From contig NZ_SJSK01000004.1 in assembly GCF_004331645.1 (NCBI RefSeq), forward strand, positions 248,001 to 312,000: 64,000 bases of DNA. Direction: 5' to 3'. Made by a program: the position numbers and the translations under genes. Under the pieces are notes generated by a model. The model was not told the origin of the DNA. It did no database searches and worked only from the letters and a program-made list of their open reading frames with translations. This DNA comes from Pedobacter frigiditerrae. Its GTDB lineage: Bacteria; Bacteroidota; Bacteroidia; Sphingobacteriales; Sphingobacteriaceae. This document shows, piece by piece, positions 25,835-33,458 of the stretch (the stretch's first letter is position 1; each line of letters opens with the position of its first letter).

Positions 25835-25873
25835 AAAAAACCACTTAATCATCTATAAATTAAGTGGTTTTTT
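25835..25873. terminator. Bidirectional terminator between the AbiEii gene and the tmRNA
   Basis: A perfect 15-bp stem (25835-25849 with 25859-25873) with A6 on one side and T6 on the other works in both directions. It serves the AbiEii gene on the plus strand and the tmRNA on the minus strand. Confidence 0.9.
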
Positions 25874-25875
25874 AA

Positions 25876-25891
25876 TTTGTGGAGCCGAAGG
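25876..25891 (-). repeat. tmRNA 3' end, second copy of the 16-bp direct repeat
   Basis: This segment spans the discriminator base, the 3' acceptor strand and the first bases of the T arm of the tmRNA, plus four bases beyond its end. It is the intact partner of 24626-24641; tRNA and tmRNA 3' ends are common targets of site-specific integrases. Confidence 0.6.
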
Positions 25892-26244
25892 GGTTCGAAC
25901 CCTTGTCCAGTTGTGTGATAAATTATGCCTTCTACATGCTTATTTTCCAATTAATTGTCGGGATGAGGCGGGCTGGTAACCGACCTTGCCATTCTCCTTA
26001 GATACTTTGTTTCGCGATGATGTCGTACCCTCATCAAAGCTAGCGCTGTTATTATGATGCCTCTATTACTAACCTAACAATGCAGCAGTTAGCGAGACAA
26101 AAGCTTACGAAGTTCTAAACTAGGCAGCTAAGGCGTAAGTATTTTCGCCAGATATAGTGTGAACGTTCTCTTTTAAGTGCTCTCCGTACAACGCACTGCA
26201 TGCTAACATACTCAGCGCCACCCTGTCAAATCCAAAACGGCCCC
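25880..26244 (-). ncRNA. ssrA: Transfer-messenger RNA
   Basis: Read on the minus strand, the 5' end GGGGCCGTTTTGGATTTGAC and the 3' end GGGTTCGAACCCCTTCGG-CTCCA form a tRNA-Ala-like acceptor and T arm (seven acceptor pairs, one G-U). The interior carries a tag frame at 26120-26149 encoding GENTYALAA followed by TAG, very close to known Bacteroidota tags. tmRNA rescues stalled ribosomes and marks the incomplete protein for degradation. The 3' CCA is not encoded (the genome reads A-C-A-A after the acceptor strand) and must be added. A TATATTTG box on the minus strand at 26321-26328 is a candidate promoter. Confidence 0.95.
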
Positions 26245-26369
26245 TTTTTGTAATTTTCAGTTAACGGTTTATAGTTCTCAGTTATCGAACAAAACATCAA
26301 ACAAACCATCAATAGAACCACAAATATACAAAATAAATGCCAATTTCTGATTTGGTAATTTAAAAAATG

Positions 26370-26446
26370 TCCTTCGACAAGCTCAGGATGCATTTTTTTT
26401 TAAAATTTTATACAAATCCCATCAACTTTCTGAGTTTGTCGAAGAC
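26370..26446. repeat. Dispersed inverted repeat (TTCGACAAGCTCAG type)
   Basis: GTCCTTCGACAAGCTCAG at 26370-26387 and CTGAGTTTGTCGAAGAC at 26430-26446 form an imperfect inverted repeat around an AT-rich spacer. The words match a repeat type scattered between genes in many Bacteroidota. It lies between the convergent ends of the sugE side and the tmRNA promoter region. Confidence 0.7.
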
Positions 26447-26514
26447 CAATTACAATACTCATCTCTGTCGATGAGACACCGACCGATAGGCGCTATGCCA
26501 CCAGTCTAATAAAA

Positions 26515-26841
26515 CTAATGCGACACCACCTTCAATCCAATTATCGAACTGATTAAAGTAAAAAGGAAAAACAGTCGCCAAAAGGTGGCTGGTTCCCTAA
26601 AAACAAAAATCCCCACTAATACAGTTCCTACTGCTCCAATTCCAGTCCAAATGGCATAAGCTGTTCCTATGGGCAAACTTTGGGTTGCTTTAACCAAGAG
26701 CAACATACTAATGGTTAATGCAATTAGAAAACCTCCATACCATACAAACGTTCCGTTTCCAGTAGCGTCTTTAGCTTTCCCTAAGCAAAAGGCAAATGCC
26801 ACTTCAAATAAACCCGCAATAATTAAAATAATCCAGTTCAT
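26515..26841 (-). CDS. Small multidrug resistance family exporter, SugE/Gdx type
   Basis: A 108-residue four-helix membrane protein. The first helix MNWIILIIAGLFEVAFAF holds the essential Glu13, and SLPIGTAYAIWTGIGAVGTV is the subtype signature of SugE/Gdx proteins, which export guanidinium and some quaternary ammonium ions in exchange for protons; substrate is therefore inferred. An in-frame start at 26883 adds 14 residues before the helix and was rejected. It lies 73 bases downstream of a Crp/Fnr-type regulator on the same strand. No guanidine riboswitch was noticed. Confidence 0.88.
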   Translation of the reverse strand: MNWIILIIAGLFEVAFAFCLGKAKDATGNGTFVWYGGFLIALTISMLLLVKATQSLPIGTAYAIWTGIGAVGTVLVGIFVFREPATFWRLFFLFTLISSIIGLKVVSH

Positions 26842-26914
26842 GGCTTTTATATAAGATACAAAAATCGGCAACTGAATTGGCAATCAATTTTACAAATGTT
26901 AAAAAATAAAAAAA

Positions 26915-27478
26915 TTAGCGTTGCTCTGCCCTTATTCTACTCAAACTAACTTGAGACATACCCAAGTAAGAAGCAATGTAACCGAGTTGTACCCTGAGTA
27001 ATAGTTGCGGTTGATCCGTAACGAATTGATGGTATCGCTCATTTGCGGTTTTAAATTGCATGGCAATGAGGCGTTCTTCGGTTTTGACTAATTCGTGTTC
27101 AGCTAATTTTCTGCCCCAATTGGCTAGATGGACATCCTTTTGATAAGCTTCTTTTAATTGCTCGATATTAAACTCATAAAGTTCGCAATCTTCCAGCAGT
27201 TCGATATGCTCATAACTCTTTTCGCCCGAAATGTAGCTCTTCATGGAAAGCACCGGTGCTCCCTCTACGCCAAACCAAAAAGTAACTTGACTGTCTTTAT
27301 GGTCTGCATAAGCTCTAACAATACCTTTTTTAATGAAATAAATGTTTCTTTCAATGCAATCTGCCTTAAGCAAAAGATGTCCTTTTGGGTAACTCACCAA
27401 TTTAGCGATCACCTTCAAAGTTTCCTTCGAAGATTCTGGTAATAAGTACAGCCTGGTTATGATATCATCAAAATTCAT
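26915..27478 (-). CDS. Crp/Fnr-family transcriptional regulator
   Basis: A 187-residue regulator with a cyclic-nucleotide-binding-like barrel (about 20-125; LLLKADCIERNIYFIKKGIV) and a short C-terminal helix-turn-helix (GYIASYLGMSQVSLSRIRAE). The ligand arginine/glutamate pattern of true cAMP binders is not evident, as in most Bacteroidota members. The start at 27478 (ATG) was preferred over an in-frame TTG at 27502. It probably forms a two-gene transcript with the sugE-like gene and may control it. Confidence 0.88.
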   Translation of the reverse strand: MNFDDIITRLYLLPESSKETLKVIAKLVSYPKGHLLLKADCIERNIYFIKKGIVRAYADHKDSQVTFWFGVEGAPVLSMKSYISGEKSYEHIELLEDCELYEFNIEQLKEAYQKDVHLANWGRKLAEHELVKTEERLIAMQFKTANERYHQFVTDQPQLLLRVQLGYIASYLGMSQVSLSRIRAEQR

Positions 27479-27535
27479 AAATTGATTGGATTGAAACACC
27501 AAATCTACAAAAGCTTTGCCCTTTTCCTATCGGTT

Positions 27536-28618
27536 CTATTTACCCAACACCTTCCACATCTCTTCCACTAAACCATCCTTAGACTTATCATCAATCAACT
27601 CCCAAAACATGATACCACCTAACTTTTTCTGCTTCACATAATTTGCTTTTGCGGCGATGGATTTTTCATTGTCAAAAGTGGCAAACAATTGCTTAGCAGG
27701 ATTATATTGGTAAGGTGCCTTCGCTTTTTCATCCCAAAAATATTGGAAGCCAGCAGTATCACTAAAATATTTGTTGAAATCTTTAAAACTTACCCCCTGT
27801 TTAAAAACCCCCGACTGGTACAAACCATTGTTAATTGGCGCTACCTTTTCCCAAACCCTACCATAAATAGCTGCTCCAGTAATTAGTTTATTTGCTGGAA
27901 TTTTATGTTTTAATAACCAGTTGACACATTTATCAGTCGATTCTTGATCTTTTCTGTAACCGTATAAAGGCGTATGGTGACCAGTAACCGTTGCATACCC
28001 ACCTACTAAATCATAGGTCATTAAATTAATAAAATCTACCAAGGGATGAACTTTAGGCCAGTCTACAGATTCTTCTAAATATTTAACAAAACCACCTGCA
28101 GCAAAAGTTAGGAGATATCGAGTTCCCATTTCGGCTCTTAAAACCTTAACCAATTCTGTGAAATTATCTCGGTCGGCTTTTTGAAATTTATGTCCAGGGA
28201 AACCTTCAATGGCAGGATATTCCCAATCTAGGTCTAAGCCATCTAAATTGTATTTCTTAAGCAAGGCTACCGTTGTTTTTGCAAATATTTTCCGGTGATT
28301 GGCGGCTGCAAATAAATCGCTGCAAGGTGCACAACCACTCCACCCACCCATAGAAACCATGATCTTTAATTGAGGATACTTCTTTTTTAAGGCTACGATT
28401 TGCAATACATTTTGCTCTTGTTTTGCATCCCTTAACATCAAGGTATCGTTTCGCAGTTTAACAAAACTGTAAATGAGGTGCGTTAATTTATCCAACGGAT
28501 ATTGCTGCAAGCGTTCGCTATTACCTGTATAATAAGCTATGATGTTATATTTTGGCTTTTGTTGGGCAAAGGCAATTTGGCTTAGGGCAAAGGCAAAAAG
28601 AAGGAGCAGTTTTTTCAT
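27536..28618 (-). CDS. Glycoside hydrolase family 18 (chitinase-like), secreted
   Basis: A 360-residue exported enzyme: signal peptide MKKLLLLFAFALSQIAFAQQ, then a GH18 barrel. The catalytic DxxDxDxE motif is intact in LDGLDLDWEYP (about 120-135), and KIMVSMGGWSG and the C-terminal GGIMFWELIDD are also family hallmarks. GH18 enzymes cleave beta-1,4 GlcNAc polymers such as chitin, or related glycans, by substrate-assisted catalysis. It begins just upstream of the Crp/Fnr gene on the same strand but probably has its own promoter. Confidence 0.94.
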   Translation of the reverse strand: MKKLLLLFAFALSQIAFAQQKPKYNIIAYYTGNSERLQQYPLDKLTHLIYSFVKLRNDTLMLRDAKQEQNVLQIVALKKKYPQLKIMVSMGGWSGCAPCSDLFAAANHRKIFAKTTVALLKKYNLDGLDLDWEYPAIEGFPGHKFQKADRDNFTELVKVLRAEMGTRYLLTFAAGGFVKYLEESVDWPKVHPLVDFINLMTYDLVGGYATVTGHHTPLYGYRKDQESTDKCVNWLLKHKIPANKLITGAAIYGRVWEKVAPINNGLYQSGVFKQGVSFKDFNKYFSDTAGFQYFWDEKAKAPYQYNPAKQLFATFDNEKSIAAKANYVKQKKLGGIMFWELIDDKSKDGLVEEMWKVLGK

Positions 28619-28770
28619 TAACCTAAAGATAAATATTAGCCACAGATTAAACAGATTTTATCATCAGAAACCATTACTGCTTAGCAAAACTTCAACGCTA
28701 CCCATTCATTACTTTTTCTGTCCCAAAACAATTTATGCGTTAACTAATGGTTAATACCAACATCGTAAAA

Positions 28771-28922
28771 CCTTCGTAAAAGGGTATCGGTTAAGACGGA
28801 CTTTAGACGGGCTTAGTTCGGACTTTGTTCGGACTTATGACAAACATATCCGACTGAAGTCCGTTTTAACCCCGAGTTAAATATGTCGAAATAGTTAAGC
28901 TGTTATTATTCCTTTACGAAGG
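28771..28922. repeat. Nested inverted repeats around an 11-bp phased array
   Basis: An outer pair (CCTTCGTAAAAGG at 28771-28783; CCTTTACGAAGG at 28911-28922) encloses an inner 18-bp pair (28789-28806 and 28854-28871, 16 of 18 matching). Inside, CGGACTT or CGGGCTT begins at 28797, 28808, 28819 and 28830, exactly 11 bases apart, and the inverted word AAGTCCG occurs at 28858. The whole 28619-29012 stretch holds no gene. Confidence 0.8.
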
Positions 28923-29012
28923 AGGCATATTTTAGACATTGAACATTCCCCTAGGAATTTTAACTTTTTCATTTTACGTTTGACCTAAGCTTAATTTAAT
29001 TCTCTTACGATT

Positions 29013-29465
29013 ATGAAAAATTTACTATTTGCACTTTTACTCTTTCCTATTTTCAGCTTTGCTCAAGTTATACCAGAAAAGGCAAATTTGATTACAGTGA
29101 TGAATACGGAAACTGCTTATGCAAATTTCACTGATGTAAGACTTTTATTGACCAAAAAAGGGATTGAAATCGCCAATCTGGATAAAGACGCTTTTGATAT
29201 AAAAACTGGATTAATAGAAGTTAAAGGCTCAGGGAGTGGCTATTATGAATTCTTTTGCAGGGATAATCAAATTATCATCAGTGGTAAAAGCAAAAAGAGT
29301 TTTGAAAATACTCAGGGAGAAAATAAAACTGCTACAGATTTGGAAGCCATTGTTAATACCGGAGCAAAAGATTCACCAACAAGACTTAGTTTCGAAGCCA
29401 TGAAAGAGATGGCCAAGCTTTTTGGGACAAAAATAAAGTATGAGGTTTCTAAATATTATCAATAA
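29013..29465 (+). CDS. Small secreted protein of unknown function
   Basis: A 150-residue protein with a clear signal peptide (MKNLLFALLLFPIFSFAQ). The mature part is about 130 residues, lysine- and glutamate-rich, with a single cysteine (YEFFCRDNQ) and phrases such as TETAYANFTDVRLLLTKKG. I do not recognise a family. It stands alone downstream of the structured intergenic element at 28771-28922, whose phased array could regulate it. Confidence 0.75.
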   Translation: MKNLLFALLLFPIFSFAQVIPEKANLITVMNTETAYANFTDVRLLLTKKGIEIANLDKDAFDIKTGLIEVKGSGSGYYEFFCRDNQIIISGKSKKSFENTQGENKTATDLEAIVNTGAKDSPTRLSFEAMKEMAKLFGTKIKYEVSKYYQ

Positions 29466-29529
29466 GTATGATCAGCTTTTAACAAAAAGGCATATAAAAA
29501 CATAGGTTAATTTCTTTAGCTTAGAAACA

Positions 29530-30828
29530 ATGAATCAGATCCCTTCAAATAAAATCTCAACTTCCCGCCTTAAGGCCATTTTTGGTGGCTCTGTTGGTAA
29601 TTTGGTAGAGTGGTACGATTGGTATGCTTATTCTGCTTTTGCGATTTATTTTTCTGCCTCATTCTTCCCGAAAGGAAATGCAACGGTACAATTGTTAAAT
29701 ACAGCCGGCATTTTTGCATTGGGCTTTTTAATGCGTCCACTGGGTGGATATATTTTCGGGAGATTGGCAGATCGGGTTGGTCGCAAAAAATCAATGGTAT
29801 TTTCTGTACTGTTAATGTCGATGGGTTCTTTGCTGATTGCCTTTATTCCCACTTACCAAACCATTGGCATTGCCGCTCCTATCCTTTTGCTAACTGCTAG
29901 GTTATTACAAGGTTTAAGCGTGGGTGGCGAATATGGTGTTTCTGCAACTTACCTAAGTGAAATGGCCACAAAAAGCAGAAGAGGTTTTTATTCGAGCTTT
30001 CAGTATGTAACCTTAATTGGCGGACAATTATTCGCATTGGCCGTTCAATTGGCTTTGCAGAAGCTATTTTTAACAGAAGCGCAAATGTTAGACTGGGGTT
30101 GGCGCATTCCATTTGTAATTGGCGCCATACTTTCCTTAGTGGCTCTTTATCTAAGGAAAAATTTAGAAGAAACACAAGCATTCGAGAATCAGAAAAATCA
30201 TACGAGCGATAAAAAAGGAACGATTAAAGCCTTGTTGAAACATCCTAAAGCTGTGATTAAAGTTATTGGATTAACCTTGGGTGGTACTTTGGCTTTTTAT
30301 ACCTACACCACTTACATGCAGAAATTTTTAGTAAATACAATGCATTTAAGCAAGGAAGATTCAACATTGATGTCATTTAGCACTTTATTCATTTTCGCTT
30401 GTCTACAACCAGTATTTGGTGCTTTATCTGATAAAATAGGGAGAAAACCTTTACTGATTGGTTTTGGAGTTTTGGGTACTATCTGTACGGTTCCACTTTT
30501 AACCTTATTAAGCAATACCACATCTCAATTTCAAGCTTTTCTATTGTTGATGTTTGCCCTGATCATTGTGAGTGGCTATACGAGTATTAATGCTATCGTA
30601 AAAGCAGAGTTGTTTCCGGCAGAGATTAGGGCGCTAGGCGTTGGTTTACCTTATGCCTTAACCGTAGCTATTTTTGGAGGTACGGCAGAATACATCGCCC
30701 TATGGCTTAAAGACATACAACACGAAAACTATTATTATTGGTACATTACCGCATGTATTTTCATTTCACTAATGGTTTATGTTTTCATGAAGGATACGAA
30801 AGAGGTATCTGAATTAGATAAGGATTAG
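29530..30828 (+). CDS. MFS transporter, metabolite:H+ symporter (MHS) family
   Basis: A 432-residue, twelve-helix transporter. The N-terminus GGSVGNLVEWYDWYAYSAFA, then PLGGYIFGRLADRVGRKKS, LLQGLSVGGEYG and FSALSDKIGRKP-like loops are typical of the MHS group that includes KgtP and ProP. Such proteins import 2-oxoglutarate, other carboxylates or betaines with protons; the dicarboxylate type is my best guess. It starts 64 bases after the secreted-protein gene. Confidence 0.9.
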   Translation: MNQIPSNKISTSRLKAIFGGSVGNLVEWYDWYAYSAFAIYFSASFFPKGNATVQLLNTAGIFALGFLMRPLGGYIFGRLADRVGRKKSMVFSVLLMSMGSLLIAFIPTYQTIGIAAPILLLTARLLQGLSVGGEYGVSATYLSEMATKSRRGFYSSFQYVTLIGGQLFALAVQLALQKLFLTEAQMLDWGWRIPFVIGAILSLVALYLRKNLEETQAFENQKNHTSDKKGTIKALLKHPKAVIKVIGLTLGGTLAFYTYTTYMQKFLVNTMHLSKEDSTLMSFSTLFIFACLQPVFGALSDKIGRKPLLIGFGVLGTICTVPLLTLLSNTTSQFQAFLLLMFALIIVSGYTSINAIVKAELFPAEIRALGVGLPYALTVAIFGGTAEYIALWLKDIQHENYYYWYITACIFISLMVYVFMKDTKEVSELDKD

Positions 30829-30888
30829 GTTTGCCACAGATTAAACAGATTATTTTTTACTTACCAAATCTATGTCTACTATGTTTCT

Positions 30889-30911
30889 ACCTGCCTACCG
30901 GACAGGCAGGT
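30889..30911. repeat. Palindromic repeat (ACCTGCCT/AGGCAGGT)
   Basis: ACCTGCCT (30889-30896) and AGGCAGGT (30904-30911) close a seven-base loop. The unit lies between convergent genes and could fold as a hairpin in either transcript, although no T-run follows. GC-rich hairpins of this wording recur between genes in Bacteroidota. Confidence 0.7.
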
Positions 30912-30925
30912 GTGGTAAACAGCAT

Positions 30926-32005
30926 TTAAACTTTCTTAAGCTTATATCGATTAGGAAAATATCTTTCTCTTATTTTCAAAAATGGATATTCTATCGCTTT
31001 GCTTACTATGATACCTCCAATAAACGCAAACACTACATACGAGATATAAAATACTGTATGTCCGTAATGAAATAGTTTTAAGCTTAGCACCAAAAAATGG
31101 ATGTGGAATAGATAAATAGAATAAGAATAAGCGCCAATGTAAGATAATGGTTTAATGATTTTTAAGAACGTTGGGTTATTATAATCAATTAAACAAACCA
31201 TCACATAACCAAAACAAATTGGGTTTAGCGACAAGCTTATGATTGCTTGCAAAGGCGTATCCCATCTGCCATAAATAAAGTTGGTAGAGATAAATAAAAG
31301 GCACAAAGTGAAATAAAATGGTCGGTATTTATTACTTAAAATCCTTTGCATCAATTCCTTCTTGTAATTGGCTACAAAGGCAATCAGCACACCAAAAAAC
31401 ATGGCATCAAACCGCAAGTGACTTGGGGTGTAATCTCTGTCGAAATCGTAATTATGGTAAGTTAAAAAGTTATACGCCCTACCAAATACACCGACAGCTA
31501 GTAAAATTAAATAAAGTAACAACATCGATTTTAAGTTCACTTTTTTCAACTTGATCAACACCACAAAAGCAATGGCCAATAGTACATAAAAATGTTCTTC
31601 TACACTAATAGACCAGAGGTGACCATTGTTGTTTTTGGTATAATTGGTAATGAAAAATACTTCGTGAAAAAACCGGTTTAGTTGTTGAGGATATTTGGCA
31701 AAATTGGCACTATACCAAAATTGGTAAATGAGAAAGAAATAATAAGCTGGATAGATTTTAAAACCTCTTCTAATTAAAAACAACCTGATGTTAAAAGTCT
31801 GATTTGCCTCGTATTCTTTTATAATTAAACCTGCAATTAAGTAACCACTTAATACAAAAAACAAATCTACACCTACCCAACCCCCAGTTTGTATGACCGA
31901 AATAAATGCACCGAAAGCCGTGGTGTCATGAAAAGGCACATGGTGAATAACCACCAATATTACCCCCATAAACCTCAAAAAATCTAGTTGTAAATTTCTT
32001 TTCAT
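30926..32005 (-). CDS. Membrane acyltransferase, acyltransferase 3 family
   Basis: A 359-residue integral membrane protein with about ten helices. The N-terminal LDFLRFMGVILVVIHH contains the conserved His pair region, followed by GVDLFFVLSGYLIAGLI and WSISVEEHFYVLLA, the hallmarks of the OafA/YrhL family that O-acylates sugars of surface polysaccharides. The acyl group and target are unknown. No polysaccharide genes flank it in this window. It is convergent with the MFS gene. Confidence 0.9.
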   Translation of the reverse strand: MKRNLQLDFLRFMGVILVVIHHVPFHDTTAFGAFISVIQTGGWVGVDLFFVLSGYLIAGLIIKEYEANQTFNIRLFLIRRGFKIYPAYYFFLIYQFWYSANFAKYPQQLNRFFHEVFFITNYTKNNNGHLWSISVEEHFYVLLAIAFVVLIKLKKVNLKSMLLLYLILLAVGVFGRAYNFLTYHNYDFDRDYTPSHLRFDAMFFGVLIAFVANYKKELMQRILSNKYRPFYFTLCLLFISTNFIYGRWDTPLQAIISLSLNPICFGYVMVCLIDYNNPTFLKIIKPLSYIGAYSYSIYLFHIHFLVLSLKLFHYGHTVFYISYVVFAFIGGIIVSKAIEYPFLKIRERYFPNRYKLKKV

Positions 32006-32200
32006 TCAAGTCCATAGAATGAATATTTGGTTTCCATTCTAGAAAGCTATAAATATAGATGAAATTTCTATTTGATTAACTAACTTAACTATATGAACAA
32101 TTCATCTGATAATTATTACAACAGTTTAACTTAAGAGTGTTAATTTCGGTCGGTGAGGTAAGCAACGATTGGACTTTGAACTAGTAGTGAGACCAATGAA

Positions 32201-32407
32201 CTAATGAACCATTGAACTAATGTACATTACCACAATTCCAGCACGTAAATTAATAGCCGTAACTGCTTTAGGTATTGGTTTATAATTTGGGTTAGCCGGA
32301 ATGACATGACTAAAAGTATCATCGCTAATTTTCGCAATGGTTTCTGGGGCAATAATGGCTGCCCCTAGCGTTACTCCTAAATTCTTAATTAAACTCTTAC
32401 GATTCAT
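32201..32407 (-). CDS. Short exported protein, possibly truncated
   Basis: A 68-residue frame that starts 29 bases after the stop of the phosphatase-family gene on the same strand. Its N-terminus, MNRKSLIKNLGVTLGAAIIA, looks like an export signal of the kind found on larger secreted enzymes, but the protein ends soon after. The last eight residues (MYISSMVH) are encoded by a low-complexity word of the ATTAGTTCAATGGTTCATTAG type, suggesting the original 3' end was lost or replaced. Function unknown. Confidence 0.45.
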   Translation of the reverse strand: MNRKSLIKNLGVTLGAAIIAPETIAKISDDTFSHVIPANPNYKPIPKAVTAINLRAGIVVMYISSMVH

Positions 32408-32436
32408 GTTATTTATTGAGGGATTTATATTTGGTT

Positions 32437-33252
32437 CTATTTCACTTGGTAAACTGAAACAACAGGCCTATGATCTGAAGCATAGGTCTCTGGTATTACA
32501 TAATATCCGCTTACATTCCAGTTTGCATTTTTTAAGGCAATGTAATCTATTGTCTTTTTAGGGAAATCTTGAGGAATGGTATGGGCACAACTAGCGGTGC
32601 AACTTCTTTTATATTGTTGGTCTAATAAAACGATTGGCTCGGCTCTTGCTTCACAATTTAAATCGCCAACTAAAATAACAGCTTCCTTTTTTGAACTTAA
32701 TGTTGATAAAATGCTTTTCATTTGCGCCACACGATTGCTATCAGGTCTGGTTGCATCTAAATGTGTGTTTGCAAAAATCAATTGTGTTTTGTTTGGCAGG
32801 GTAACCGTTGCATAAGAAAGCACCCTTGCCTCTGCTTTTATCACCTGTGGTAAATCTACTTTTGTACCATTTTGAAGAGGAAATTTACTTAAAATAGCCA
32901 CTCCATATTCGCCACCATCATGATCAATTGCCTTAAAGAATTGGTAGTTCATTCCCGTTTTCTCGGCCAACACTTTAGCTTCGTCAACATTACCAGAACG
33001 TTTGGTAAAGCGATCTACTTCTTGCAGGCCAACTAAATCTGGATTTTCTTTTTTAATGACTTCAGCCACTGCATCCAAGTCAATTAAACCAGGTTTAGCC
33101 GGTGGATTTGCATGATGAATATTATAAGTCATCACCTTTAAAGTTAAACCTGAGTTTGTTTGGGCATTTGAACTGGAACTAATTTTAGCCGAACAAGCGC
33201 AAAATAAAATGATAGTGAATAAAAAAATTAGCTTTCTAGATGAGTGATACAT
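32437..33252 (-). CDS. Endonuclease/exonuclease/phosphatase family lipoprotein
   Basis: A 271-residue enzyme of the EEP fold behind a lipoprotein-type signal (ILFCAC, Cys about 20). The family's metal and catalytic motifs are present in order: MTYNIHHANPP, LVGLQEVDRF, GDLNCEA and the C-terminal ASDHRPVVSVY. Such proteins hydrolyse phosphodiesters or phosphomonoesters of nucleic acids, inositol phosphates or sphingolipids; the substrate is not readable. Its start lies 206 bases before the start of the divergent alpha-2-macroglobulin gene. Confidence 0.9.
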   Translation of the reverse strand: MYHSSRKLIFLFTIILFCACSAKISSSSNAQTNSGLTLKVMTYNIHHANPPAKPGLIDLDAVAEVIKKENPDLVGLQEVDRFTKRSGNVDEAKVLAEKTGMNYQFFKAIDHDGGEYGVAILSKFPLQNGTKVDLPQVIKAEARVLSYATVTLPNKTQLIFANTHLDATRPDSNRVAQMKSILSTLSSKKEAVILVGDLNCEARAEPIVLLDQQYKRSCTASCAHTIPQDFPKKTIDYIALKNANWNVSGYYVIPETYASDHRPVVSVYQVK

Positions 33253-33458
33253 GTTTCATTTTGTTTCGTAGCTCAAATTATCAATTAAATTTAATAACCA
33301 AAAATTACATTCGTCTTAATTTTATTACAAAATCGAAAGTTAAACCTTTTGTTGTTATTGATATCTTTTCAATGACGTTAAGTAATCTCTATTTTGTAGG
33401 GTTGAAATTATTTTATGGAAATCTCTACCAAACACCATCTACAAATAAAACGCTGCTT

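Noticed and set aside
25880..25930. A separate tRNA gene at the TTCGAA-containing segment
   Set aside because: The T arm and acceptor belong to the tmRNA, whose 5' half and tag frame are found at 26120-26244.
26842..26914. Guanidine riboswitch before the sugE-like gene
   Set aside because: The 73-base gap is A/T-rich and shows none of the conserved hairpin pairs I would expect.
33240..33458. N-terminal extension of the alpha-2-macroglobulin
   Set aside because: The extension precedes a clear signal peptide and overlaps the start of the divergent phosphatase gene.
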